DNA from: Flavobacteriales bacterium | Lineage (GTDB): Bacteria > Bacteroidota > Bacteroidia > Flavobacteriales > UBA7312 | Length of the DNA stretch: 19,923 nt | Assembly (NCBI GenBank): GCA_002862585.1 | Contig: PKDP01000037.1 | Span: forward strand, 1 to 19,923 | Reading direction: 5' to 3' | Shown here: positions 7,002-15,778 of the stretch, in pieces | Layout of the letters: every line of letters begins with the position of its first letter | How positions within the stretch are numbered: the first letter of the stretch is position 1 | Position numbers and translations under genes: made by a program | Notes under the pieces: generated by a model | What the model saw: only the letters and a program-made list of their open reading frames with translations | What the model was told of the DNA's origin: nothing | Database searches by the model: none

Positions 7002-10000
7002 CTATCTAAAAAATCGCTTTTTGAAGTTATCAACATCCGTTTCTGAAGATAAATCGTACTGATATGGCGTCTCTCCTTTTCCAGCAGGCAATTTCTTTTG
7101 CTGGGTCTTCACTTCCATAATCTCAATGTTATACTCCTCTATGGACGAACGACTCAAAAGCACATCGTTTGAATAGTTGAAGAAGTACCACTCCCCTATG
7201 TCCGTCTCTAGGTAAATATTGAATAAGTCCCCCGCAAAATCGTTGTTCAGTTCTAACCTTCCTTTATAGAGTTTGTTAATCTGGAAATCGTTGATGTTAC
7301 CCAATCCTAACATCCTCTTGGACATTAGACTGGAATTCTCTTGATCCCACTCCAAATTCAACTCATAGAAATACAAGGTCTTCTTCAATTCATTAGGAAG
7401 CTTTTCAAACTGTCCATACATCTCGTATTCAAAGGATAAATCTTCGTCACCCAAAATCTTGTTGAAGTTAGGAATGTAGAAGTTTTCGCTCATCTCCAAT
7501 TCATCCGCCATAGGGTCGTTATACAAGTCGTCACCCATAAAATCCATAGACTTTTTACTCATGTAAAAGTCCAATGACAGCATACAGGTCGTTTTGAAGG
7601 TATTGTTAACGGCATTGAAGTTGAAATTACCTGTTGTAGAAATATCTACCCTTCCTAAATCCAAGCCTAAATTGAAGTCGCCTTCGCCCTTCATCACACA
7701 ACCTTCATTGCTCATGGTAAAGCGGCTAGCAAGTGAATCTTCTTTGTCTTCCACTATGAACATAGAACGTGCGGCATTATACGATAGGTAACCGTTTATA
7801 GGCATCATTACTATATCCGTTTCTTGCTCCAAAGTAGAAAGGAATGCTGGATAAATGCGGTCTTCGGACATAATGGGTCCAACGTATAGATTTTTGCCTT
7901 CCTGATCGAGGACGTTATCGCCTATTGGCAGTTTAATTTCATCCACTCCAACATAGTCGTTGAACTTCACCCATCCGTCATTAACCAAATAACATTCGTG
8001 CTGTACTTGGAAAGAACCGTCGTATAAAAACTCTTTTTGAGAGCCTTCCATTTTCACTGAACCTTTATAAGAGAATTGGGGGTTGAATTTAAACTCACGT
8101 TCTGCCGAAATTTCACCAAAGGCAACCGATTGGAAGGCGCTGTCCACATATAAGGTATCAAACTGAATGATTTGCTCCTCAATGCCTCGTCCTTTGTAGT
8201 TTACAGACGCACGCCCAGAATAGCTCTTACCGCCTTGTATATCAATGGTCGCGTCAAACAATTCGTGATACCTTTCATCTCTGTTTACCATTAGAGTGGC
8301 ATTGTATAAGGTTCGCATGATAGAACCTGTTTCTACCGTTACCGCCCCATCCGCAGGGTATATAGCAGCATCAGCTACTTGTATTTCGTCAACCTCTTCG
8401 GCTTGAATAATGTAATCCTTCAGACTGTATGAGGCTTTTCTAGATACAAAAGATAAAGTATCTTGTTCTGTATGTACCGATACAAACTTAGAGCCTGAGC
8501 CACCAGCAGAAACGCCCAATTCCACTAGGCTTCGGTCCATATACCATTTTAGCTCGTCAATATAACAGATGTATTGGTTTTCTGGGAAAGAAACAAAAGA
8601 GCCTGTTCCATTTGATTGGAAGGTACCTGTTCGCTCTACGAGGTTAATCTCTGTTCGTAGGTTTACCGACTCAAAGGCTATAGCATCAAAGTCATCGGAA
8701 CGGTGAAGGACAAAGTCAGCAGTATCTGAATTGAATTTATCCAAATTGAAATAATAGAGGTTTGATACTAGCTCAGACTCATCTAGAGCGACTTTACCTC
8801 CCCCTGATAATCCTTCAGGTCTTAGGAAAAATTGACCGTCTAAGGTGGCTTTAGCCGAATATAGCACTAAGTCTTCTGTTTTCTTCTGTACGTTCAAGAC
8901 GTCTCCATAAGGTAACCAATGCTCATAAACATCATTTCCACTGGCTTGTGGCACGCCCAACTCTCCTGAGGTTTTAGCCAGAGCAAAGGAAGTGGCATAG
9001 GTATTCATAGAGTCTGGGAAGAAAATGTAGTCTTTGGACTGTGTTGTAGAACTCAAATATTCGAAAGTTCCACTTCCTCTCAATCCAGATTTGTTTAGAC
9101 TTAATGAATTGGCTGCAAAGAATTTACCTTTATCGACATACAGAGGGTACCCGCCTTCTGGAATATTAATTTCAAAGCCTAAAGCATTGTCTTTTTGAAC
9201 TCGTAATTCTTGCCTGAAGCTAGGGAAAATATCGGCGGTGTAAATCTCTCCTGGCAAAGATAAAGAGCTTCTGTCGTAAGAATCTAATGAGTCAATCTCA
9301 AAGGGGTCAATATCAAAGTAAAAACGATCTCTGTTGTATACTCCTGCAAAAATATCTTCTTGGTCGTAATATACTTTAGACCTGTCGTAACTTCTAATAA
9401 TGGGGTATTGAGGATGGTCTTCTTTCCAAATACCCGATTTGTTGATGCTCGTATCTACCAATAATTCGCCATTAGAAATAGTGATTTCACTGTGTAAAGC
9501 ATCAAGTATCAGCTCCCCTTTCTCATTGCGCTTTTCTTGATTGTTTGGAATCCAAATTTCAGTACTTGCATCTTTAAAGTACATTCTAAAATCTTCGTAA
9601 TTGAAGGTTATATCATCGGATTTTATTCTAAACCTTCCTCCTGAACCGGCTATCAATCGGCCTTCCATTGAGAAGTTTAGTCCTTCTTGAACGACAATCT
9701 TTTTATTTGAAGGCAAAGCAACAACATCCCTTACCTCACTTACATTTATCTTATTGATTCCAAAAATATCAAGATTCATGGTACTTAAATACAATATAGC
9801 ATTGGCATTATTTTCTGGTTTTGAAGATATTAAACTGATGACATCGTGGTCTATTTTCTCTGAACGTGCCATGATGTAACGTTCTACATTATCCTTAACG
9901 TAAACGGTGCCAAGGTTAGAATTGTAATTCAAAAAGCCTTGTTTAGCTAAATTCATTAAAAAGCGAATGTCTTGGTCGTCTGAATATGGCGATATTCTCT

Positions 10001-11429
10001 TGAAATCTTCCACAAAAAACTTATTGTTAACGCCATAGTTTTTATTGAACTCCTTAATGGTCAAGAGCGGATGTTTGGCGTCAATACCCATAAGATTATC
10101 AAATCTAGCAGAAGTGTAATATTTGGAAGACTCAAAAAAGGCAGGCTGATTGTTGTTTCCAGCTATCGTTCCAAAGGTTATTTTATCGTCATCAATTTTC
10201 CATTCTAGCTTTTGGAACTTCATTTCTAAATTGTGATAGGTATTCACATATGGCGAAGAAGAAACACCCTCGTCATCAGATATTAAATCCAAACGGCGTT
10301 CGTCTTGGTCATAAATCAAGCTCAACCCAGGATGTATAATAGAATCATTGGCAAAGAGTATTTTCACCGAAGCATTGGACCCTAATACTCGTTTACCTAC
10401 AATAGCAATCCGCTCAGTAGAAACTCGTACAAACTGCGAGCCGTTTCTGTAAAAAATAAGACTGGCTAACTGACCATTTCCTCCTGTAGAAACAAAACGG
10501 TTTCCGTATAAAGAATAACCTCCTTGAAAGTCAACGTCTTCAATAAGGTCAGAAAATATTATATTTTTATCATAAGAATCAAACTTAGGGTAACTAACTT
10601 TTTCATCGCTTTTATTCCTATTGATAAGTTTGTCTTCTAGCTTACCGAAAGTGACTTTCTCACCAAAGATGTTGTAGTTGTAGAATTTTACCGAATCCGC
10701 CTTAAAGTTTGGTGTTTTTAAAGCAATATTATAATCAGATAATTCAGCATAGACTTCTGTTAGGTTAAAACCGGCTTTTTTCCAGTCCACCAAACCGCCT
10801 TGCCCTTTCCATTTGCCTGTCATAGGAAAGAACACCCCTTGTGTTTGGCTGATTCTTAAGGTATCTCCCCTAGCTACACAAAATAAATCAATAGGCTGTC
10901 TGAAGTTAAGCTCCGGAATGCTATCGTTCAAAGAAAAGGAGAATGCCATCTTAGACGGATACCAACTCAATGAACGGTTTTTGAATAATACGTTTTCAGA
11001 AAATAAATCATTAGTGTATTTGTAGAATTTTAATTGTCTTGAAGTGGGTTCGTTTTCAATCAAGTACATAACAATGCTCGACCAATTATTAAATTGAGTG
11101 CCAAAGTCTTTGTATTCAGTAAACGATACAACAGCCGATAGTAATACTTCAAAATGAGAAGCCCTCTTTCTAGCTTTCATCATCTTATTTGAAACGTCAA
11201 CTAGTATTTCCTTCTTATCAGTTGAAAAGGTACTTCCCTTCCACAGCTTAGTGATCATTTTCATCATCTTTTTGGTATCTTCAGATGCTGAACCTGACAA
11301 CATAAAGGTATTGAGTTCCTCAATGTAGATGGTGTGGTCTTTTGAAAATTCTTTTAGCCTCTTGTTGGACTGTCCAAAAGACAGGTTTGCAAGAAAAACA
11401 AATGATAATAAAATAGATAATTTTTTCAT
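7002..11429 (-). CDS. Giant exported protein of unknown function (1475 residues)
   Basis: I do not recognise a named family. A signal peptide is clear at residues 1-20 (MKKLSILLSF..SFGQ), so the product is periplasmic or outer-membrane associated. Residues about 20-150 are helix-rich. Residues about 190-450 are beta-rich, including WKGQGG and the segment VYAELSDYNIALKTPNF. Residues about 455-560 look helical again, with a winged-helix-like pattern (RFLMNLAKQGFLNY). The remaining ~900 residues are a long series of beta segments with recurring G-x-G-x-F turns and acidic, aromatic-rich strands, for example SMEGRLIAGSGGRF and GSGTFEYLSS. There are no transmembrane helices after the signal, no catalytic motif I can name, and no T9SS sorting domain at the C-terminus. 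It starts three bases after the prmA stop, inside a housekeeping operon. A scaffold or envelope-assembly role is only a guess. Confidence 0.85.
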   Translation of the reverse strand: MKKLSILLSFVFLANLSFGQSNKRLKEFSKDHTIYIEELNTFMLSGSASEDTKKMMKMITKLWKGSTFSTDKKEILVDVSNKMMKARKRASHFEVLLSAVVSFTEYKDFGTQFNNWSSIVMYLIENEPTSRQLKFYKYTNDLFSENVLFKNRSLSWYPSKMAFSFSLNDSIPELNFRQPIDLFCVARGDTLRISQTQGVFFPMTGKWKGQGGLVDWKKAGFNLTEVYAELSDYNIALKTPNFKADSVKFYNYNIFGEKVTFGKLEDKLINRNKSDEKVSYPKFDSYDKNIIFSDLIEDVDFQGGYSLYGNRFVSTGGNGQLASLIFYRNGSQFVRVSTERIAIVGKRVLGSNASVKILFANDSIIHPGLSLIYDQDERRLDLISDDEGVSSSPYVNTYHNLEMKFQKLEWKIDDDKITFGTIAGNNNQPAFFESSKYYTSARFDNLMGIDAKHPLLTIKEFNKNYGVNNKFFVEDFKRISPYSDDQDIRFLMNLAKQGFLNYNSNLGTVYVKDNVERYIMARSEKIDHDVISLISSKPENNANAILYLSTMNLDIFGINKINVSEVRDVVALPSNKKIVVQEGLNFSMEGRLIAGSGGRFRIKSDDITFNYEDFRMYFKDASTEIWIPNNQEKRNEKGELILDALHSEITISNGELLVDTSINKSGIWKEDHPQYPIIRSYDRSKVYYDQEDIFAGVYNRDRFYFDIDPFEIDSLDSYDRSSLSLPGEIYTADIFPSFRQELRVQKDNALGFEINIPEGGYPLYVDKGKFFAANSLSLNKSGLRGSGTFEYLSSTTQSKDYIFFPDSMNTYATSFALAKTSGELGVPQASGNDVYEHWLPYGDVLNVQKKTEDLVLYSAKATLDGQFFLRPEGLSGGGKVALDESELVSNLYYFNLDKFNSDTADFVLHRSDDFDAIAFESVNLRTEINLVERTGTFQSNGTGSFVSFPENQYICYIDELKWYMDRSLVELGVSAGGSGSKFVSVHTEQDTLSFVSRKASYSLKDYIIQAEEVDEIQVADAAIYPADGAVTVETGSIMRTLYNATLMVNRDERYHELFDATIDIQGGKSYSGRASVNYKGRGIEEQIIQFDTLYVDSAFQSVAFGEISAEREFKFNPQFSYKGSVKMEGSQKEFLYDGSFQVQHECYLVNDGWVKFNDYVGVDEIKLPIGDNVLDQEGKNLYVGPIMSEDRIYPAFLSTLEQETDIVMMPINGYLSYNAARSMFIVEDKEDSLASRFTMSNEGCVMKGEGDFNLGLDLGRVDISTTGNFNFNAVNNTFKTTCMLSLDFYMSKKSMDFMGDDLYNDPMADELEMSENFYIPNFNKILGDEDLSFEYEMYGQFEKLPNELKKTLYFYELNLEWDQENSSLMSKRMLGLGNINDFQINKLYKGRLELNNDFAGDLFNIYLETDIGEWYFFNYSNDVLLSRSSIEEYNIEIMEVKTQQKKLPAGKGETPYQYDLSSETDVDNFKKRFFR

Positions 11430-11432
11430 AAT

Positions 11433-12257
11433 TTAAGTGCGTTTTCTAAAAGTTGTAATGACCCAATCCTTAATCGTAAAATGTTGGATGTAATCAAATT
11501 TATGTATAGAAGCTTCAGCTTTAATAATATCTAAATCTTTCTCATAAAAACCGCTAAACAGAATCAATCCATCAGCTTTTAAATGAGCAGCATAAACTCC
11601 CATGTCTGCCAACAGAATATTCCTGTTGATATTGGCTAAAATAATATCAAAATCGCCTTCAATCTTCTCACTTCCTCCAAATAAAACCTCAATGGCCTTA
11701 CACTTATTTTTGTCGGTATTTTCAATAGCATTTTTATACGCCCACTCTTCTATATCATTGGCCTGAACACTTTTGGCATTTAGCTTTTCAGCCAAAATGG
11801 ATAAGACAGCCGTACCACACCCCACATCTAGAACGTTTTTTCCTTCAAAATCAATGTGTTGCATGGCTTTTATCATGCCTTCTGTGGTAGAATGATGACC
11901 TGTACCAAATGACATTTTTGGTGTAATTATAATCTCATTATCGACATCTATTGGAGCATGAAAATCGGCTCTAATTCCACAAAAGTCATCAATAACAATG
12001 GGCTTAAAACTAGATTCCCATTTAGAATTCCAATTTTCTTGGTCAACCGTTTTATAATCAAAAGAAATGGGACAATCCAAACGCTCACAAATGTCTTGTA
12101 TATCCTCTTTAGAGAATTCATTTTCAAGTATATAGCCAATGATACCATCAGAAGTTTCTTCAAAGCTTTCAAACTTGAGTTCTGAGAGATAGGCTATCAG
12201 AATTTCTGACCATGGTTCTAATGGTTCAAAGCTAAATATGACTTGATTGTAATTCAT
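11433..12257 (-). CDS. prmA: Ribosomal protein L11 methyltransferase PrmA
   Basis: A 274-residue class I SAM-dependent methyltransferase that methylates lysines and the N-terminus of ribosomal protein L11. The N-terminal substrate-recognition domain covers about residues 1-90. The catalytic domain shows the PrmA motif FGTGHHSTT (117-125), SAM-binding motif I LDVGCGTAVLSI (143-154) and the NIN motif (209-211) in DIILANINRNI. Length is near the usual 270-300. The start codon shares one base with the tpiA stop (TAATG), indicating coupled translation. Loss of prmA is usually tolerated in bacteria, so its place here probably reflects operon history. Confidence 0.95.
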   Translation of the reverse strand: MNYNQVIFSFEPLEPWSEILIAYLSELKFESFEETSDGIIGYILENEFSKEDIQDICERLDCPISFDYKTVDQENWNSKWESSFKPIVIDDFCGIRADFHAPIDVDNEIIITPKMSFGTGHHSTTEGMIKAMQHIDFEGKNVLDVGCGTAVLSILAEKLNAKSVQANDIEEWAYKNAIENTDKNKCKAIEVLFGGSEKIEGDFDIILANINRNILLADMGVYAAHLKADGLILFSGFYEKDLDIIKAEASIHKFDYIQHFTIKDWVITTFRKRT

Positions 12258-13009
12258 TAAATAGCGTCTATAATTTGAATGAAATCAGATGGATTTAAGG
12301 ACGCTCCGCCTATTAGACCACCGTCAACATCTTCTTTTAAAAATAACTCTTCTGCATTTGAAGGCTTACAACTTCCACCGTATAAAATGGATACGTCATC
12401 TGAAATAGCCTTTCCGTATTTCTCCTCAAATAAGGAACGTATGTAAGCGTGCATTTCTTGTGCTTGATCTGATGAGGCCGTTACTCCAGTGCCTATTGCC
12501 CACACGGGTTCATAAGCAATAACAACTGAGGACATTTGCTCTGCTGTCAGATGAAATAAAGCTTCTGAAAGCTGACTTTTTATAACCTCAAAATGTGTAT
12601 TCGCTTCTCGTTCTTCCAATTGCTCTCCACAACAGTAAATAACTGTTAAAGCATCCAACAAACAACGGTCTACCTTTGTCGCTAAATCGGCATTATTCTC
12701 TCGGTGATAGGCTCTTCTTTCGGAATGTCCAAGAATAACATACTGTGCTCCAGTAGATGCTATCATTGAGCTTGATATATCTCCTGTAAAAGCACCACTT
12801 TCTTTGGTGCTACAGTCTTGTGCACTCACCGAATATAAATCATTTGATAAGTGAGCCATGCGATCAAGGTGAATGTAAGGCACACCCAAGACAACAATTG
12901 CTTCACTGTCTGAAGCGTTTATTCTTTGTTTTAAATCATCAGAAAAAGAAACTCCCTTTTCAAGTGTTTTATTCATTTTCCAATTTCCAGCAACTATTTT
13001 TTTTCTCAT
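12257..13009 (-). CDS. tpiA: Triosephosphate isomerase
   Basis: A 250-residue TIM-barrel enzyme that interconverts dihydroxyacetone phosphate and glyceraldehyde-3-phosphate. All key residues are present: N9 and K11 in GNWKMN, catalytic H95 in LGHSERR, general base E167 in AYEPVWAIGTG (the flexible loop follows), and the phosphate-binding GGS (211-213) and GG (234-235). Length is standard. It begins one base before the stop of the upstream permease gene and overlaps prmA by one base downstream. tpiA next to a BT_3928-like DoxX gene and a DUF1599 gene is a recurrent arrangement in Bacteroidota; here a permease is placed between them. Confidence 0.97.
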   Translation of the reverse strand: MRKKIVAGNWKMNKTLEKGVSFSDDLKQRINASDSEAIVVLGVPYIHLDRMAHLSNDLYSVSAQDCSTKESGAFTGDISSSMIASTGAQYVILGHSERRAYHRENNADLATKVDRCLLDALTVIYCCGEQLEEREANTHFEVIKSQLSEALFHLTAEQMSSVVIAYEPVWAIGTGVTASSDQAQEMHAYIRSLFEEKYGKAISDDVSILYGGSCKPSNAEELFLKEDVDGGLIGGASLNPSDFIQIIDAI

Positions 13010-13010
13010 T

Positions 13011-14087
13011 CTAATTCATTTTTATTCTAGGATCTAAGGCTGCATATATTAAATCCACTAAAATATTAATACTAATAAACATTATTGCAATGGTTAAAAC
13101 ACTGCCCATCACTACAGGTAAATCGAGCTGATTTAAAGCATCTACAATTTCTTTTCCTAATCCATTCCACGCAAATATATACTCTACGAATATTGCTCCT
13201 GCAAGTAGACTGGCAAACCATCCTGATACAGCAGTTATAACAGGGTTTAATGAATTTTTTAATACGTGTTTGCTCAATACTCTTTTAAAACTTAAACCTT
13301 TGGCGACTGCTGTTCTCACAAAGTCTTTGGATAATGTTTCCAAAAAAGATGCTCTCGTCAATTGAATAATTACCGCTAATGGTCTAATCCCCAGTGTCAA
13401 AGCTGGTAAGATTAGGTTTGATATCGAAAGGTATTCCCCTCTTCCGTAATCATCTACAGAATATAAACTGCCAGTCATATTCAAGGAGGTGAAATCGTGT
13501 AATACAAAACCAAATATCCAGGCAATTAAAATCGCTGAAAAGAAAGAAGGTATAGACATTCCAAACACTCCAAAGAGTAAAGCTAATTTATCAATCCAAC
13601 TGTCTTTAAAAATGGCTGCAATAATACCAACAAGCAAGCCTAAGACAATAGCAATGGCAATGGAACTAATGGATAAAACGATAGTATTTGGTAAGGTGTC
13701 CGCTATAATAGAACTAACTGATTTACCTGATTTTTTGAAAGAGGTTCTCAAATAGGGATATTTCAGAATAACATCATATTTTTTTAGAGATAGAAGCGGA
13801 TAAAAATGATACTCTTTTGACTTTAGATTGGTATAGGATGATGGGTTTTGAGAATGAATAGATAAGGGCGATAAATCGTTCAAATACAAAAGGTATTGTT
13901 CTGAATAGGATTTATCAAAGGCATACTTTTCTCTAATGTTTTGAAGTTGCTGTGCATCTTCTCTTTGGTCGAGCATCATGCGTGCAGGGTCGCCTGGCAA
14001 AATATTAAACAGAAAGAAAACGACACTGATCACGCCAAACATGACCAGAAATCCATAAGCTATCCGTTGTGTTATAAAATTTAACAA
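13011..14087 (-). CDS. DppB/OppB-type ABC transporter permease, with no partner genes beside it
   Basis: A 358-residue inner-membrane permease of the peptide/nickel ABC family. TM1 is at about residues 9-30, followed by the canonical ILPGDPA (29-35). A periplasmic region of about 90 residues precedes TM2 (about 134-158). The cytoplasmic EAA loop that contacts the ATPase lies at about 252-280 (DFVRTAVAKGLSFKRV), and the end LDPRI is typical. The start is TTG at 14087, one base after the upstream stop: no ATG lies between the in-frame stop and the family-typical N-terminus, and the next Met (residue 16) is inside TM1. No DppC, ATPase or binding protein is adjacent; the DppB/DppC pair 3.3 kb away is a separate set. 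Its substrate is unknown. Confidence 0.9.
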   Translation of the reverse strand: MLNFITQRIAYGFLVMFGVISVVFFLFNILPGDPARMMLDQREDAQQLQNIREKYAFDKSYSEQYLLYLNDLSPLSIHSQNPSSYTNLKSKEYHFYPLLSLKKYDVILKYPYLRTSFKKSGKSVSSIIADTLPNTIVLSISSIAIAIVLGLLVGIIAAIFKDSWIDKLALLFGVFGMSIPSFFSAILIAWIFGFVLHDFTSLNMTGSLYSVDDYGRGEYLSISNLILPALTLGIRPLAVIIQLTRASFLETLSKDFVRTAVAKGLSFKRVLSKHVLKNSLNPVITAVSGWFASLLAGAIFVEYIFAWNGLGKEIVDALNQLDLPVVMGSVLTIAIMFISINILVDLIYAALDPRIKMN

Positions 14088-14088
14088 T

Positions 14089-15219
14089 CTAAAATAGATT
14101 TTCTACATCTTCCACATGAGGAAAATCGTTGTGGTGCCACTTTCCTTGTATTGTTCCTTTTTTGAGTAGCATTAAACCAGGATTAGAACGAATCATCGTT
14201 TTCAAAGTAGTTTCATCCGTAAAGTAAAATGGATAATCGATATTATTCTCTTCTTGGTAGGCTAATATATTGTCATCGCTAGAAGCGCATAAAGCATAAA
14301 AGGAAATTCCCCTTGCTTTACATTCTTCATAAAATGCGTTTATCTCTTCTTGCTTTGATGAGGATGTTTTAGTGATGTTATAGCACACTAATAAAAATAC
14401 ATTCTCTTCTTCGAGGATGGAATAGGTGTAATCAACTCCTTCTAATGAAATTGAAAAGTCATGAATCGGTGGCTCATAGCCTTCTTGCAATACAATGGAT
14501 TTGTCAGTGGCTTCTACAAAGTCAAATTGCTCCCATTTATCTTGGTAATCTGTTGATAGCATTTCTGAAGTTTCACCAGTGCTTTTGTCTTTTACTATGT
14601 AGTATAGTGCTTCATAAGCACATGGTAAACCTAACTCATCGCAGGTTTTCATTCCTTCAGTAATGTTATTACCAACGGCATATGGTCTAAAGTCTTCAAT
14701 AGGCAGGTGTCTATAAGTGTGTATTACAAAAGCAAAACAGAAGAAGGTAACTATACCCATCATCATATTTTCTTTCTTCTCATTGAAAAGAGTTTTAATG
14801 TGTTTTTCACCAAGGAATAGAATTCCGATTAGAATCAGTAAAATAATGTCTTTACCAAATGACTCCCAAGGTGTTAACTTGATTGCATCTCCAAAACAAC
14901 CACAATCCGTTACCTTATTGAAATAGGCCGAATAAAAGGTTAAGAAAGTGAAAAATACCGTCATTGCCATCAAAGACCAATTGGCTAACTTAGGACGTGA
15001 ACCTATCAGGACCATAACTCCTAATATGACTTCCACAATACACAAGCCTGCTGCCATTACCAATGCCAGAGGAATAAGGAATTCTAAGTTAAGTACATCA
15101 GCAGAAAAGTATTCTTCCAACTTGTAAGAAAACCCTACTGTATCATTAGCTTTTATTAAGCCTGAAATAATGAATAATACCCCTACAATTAATCGTGATA
15201 TAAATGTTATAAATTTCAT
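14089..15219 (-). CDS. BT_3928-like protein: DoxX/MauE-type membrane domain plus thioredoxin-like domain
   Basis: A 376-residue inner-membrane protein. The N-terminal part (1-140) has four helices at about 5-24, 46-71, 82-100 and 122-138, with the CGCFGDAIKLTPWESFGKD signature (106-124) of DoxX/MauE relatives. A fifth helix spans about 152-168. Residues about 170-260 hold C193 and C200. Residues about 270-365 look like a thioredoxin-like fold (FLLVCYNI, then SNPGLMLLKKG with the cis-Pro-type NPG), but no CxxC motif is seen there, so it may not be a classic dithiol oxidoreductase. This matches the family called BT_3928, common in Bacteroidota next to tpiA and DUF1599. A role in envelope redox or respiration-linked chemistry is inference from MauE. 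Confidence 0.85.
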   Translation of the reverse strand: MKFITFISRLIVGVLFIISGLIKANDTVGFSYKLEEYFSADVLNLEFLIPLALVMAAGLCIVEVILGVMVLIGSRPKLANWSLMAMTVFFTFLTFYSAYFNKVTDCGCFGDAIKLTPWESFGKDIILLILIGILFLGEKHIKTLFNEKKENMMMGIVTFFCFAFVIHTYRHLPIEDFRPYAVGNNITEGMKTCDELGLPCAYEALYYIVKDKSTGETSEMLSTDYQDKWEQFDFVEATDKSIVLQEGYEPPIHDFSISLEGVDYTYSILEEENVFLLVCYNITKTSSSKQEEINAFYEECKARGISFYALCASSDDNILAYQEENNIDYPFYFTDETTLKTMIRSNPGLMLLKKGTIQGKWHHNDFPHVEDVENLF

Positions 15220-15220
15220 T

Positions 15221-15754
15221 TTAGTTTAATTTTATAAGTGCAAAAATTGAATAGTTAATCATGTCAAAGTAATTGGCATCTATACCCTCGGAAATAAGCG
15301 TTTTCCCCTCATTGTCTTCTATCTGCTTTACCCTAAGAAGTTTTTGCAAAATAAGATCGGTTAGAGAACTTACCCTCATATCTCGCCAAGCCTCACCATA
15401 ATCGTGGTTTTTAGACTGCATGAGCTCATTAGATTCAGAGTAAAAATTCTCATAAAGAGCTTGAACCTCTTCACTTACCATATCTGGTTGTTCAGCAATC
15501 CCTTTCTCTAATTGAATGAGTGCAATAATGGAATAGTTTACAATACCAATAAATTCATTTCTAATGTCCTCACCTACTTTTTGTGAGCCCTTCATCTCAA
15601 TGCTTCTAATCCGCTGAGCTTTTATGAAGATTTGATCGGTTAAGGAAGATAAACGAAGAATACGCCATGCACACCCATAGTCTTTCATTTTTTTGATAAA
15701 AATATCCTTACATTTGGCAAACGCCACATCGTACTCTTGAATGGTCTGTTCCAT
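15221..15754 (-). CDS. DUF1599 protein with two tandem repeats
   Basis: A 177-residue cytoplasmic, mostly helical protein consisting of two similar halves. Half one (about 11-82) has KDYGCAWR (24-31), SSLTDQI (36-42) and VNYSIIALIQL (72-82). Half two (about 101-176) has HDYGEAWR (117-124), SSLTDLI (129-135) and INYSIFALIKL (166-176). This is the DUF1599 family, which has been grouped on genomic grounds with nucleotide-modification-associated domains; its biochemical function is not established to my knowledge. It is the first gene of the seven-gene minus-strand block, with the DoxX gene one base after its stop. Its start lies 24 bases from the folP start on the other strand. Confidence 0.88.
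   Translation of the reverse strand: MEQTIQEYDVAFAKCKDIFIKKMKDYGCAWRILRLSSLTDQIFIKAQRIRSIEMKGSQKVGEDIRNEFIGIVNYSIIALIQLEKGIAEQPDMVSEEVQALYENFYSESNELMQSKNHDYGEAWRDMRVSSLTDLILQKLLRVKQIEDNEGKTLISEGIDANYFDMINYSIFALIKLN
15709..15716 (+). promoter_or_regulatory. Candidate -7 element for folP-dacA, inside the DUF1599 gene
   Basis: TACATTTG fits the Bacteroidota -7 consensus TAnnTTTG exactly and lies 63 bases before the preferred folP start. The matching -33 region (around 15685-15690) has only a T-rich stretch, not TTTG, so this is a tentative call. If correct, the folP promoter lies within the first 16 codons of the divergent gene. Confidence 0.35.
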
Positions 15755-15778
15755 GCGTTAAATCAGTCGTTTTTTATA

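Noticed and set aside
15737..15778. Upstream ATG start for folP
   Set aside because: It would overlap the divergent DUF1599 start by 18 bases and add residues not typical of FolP.
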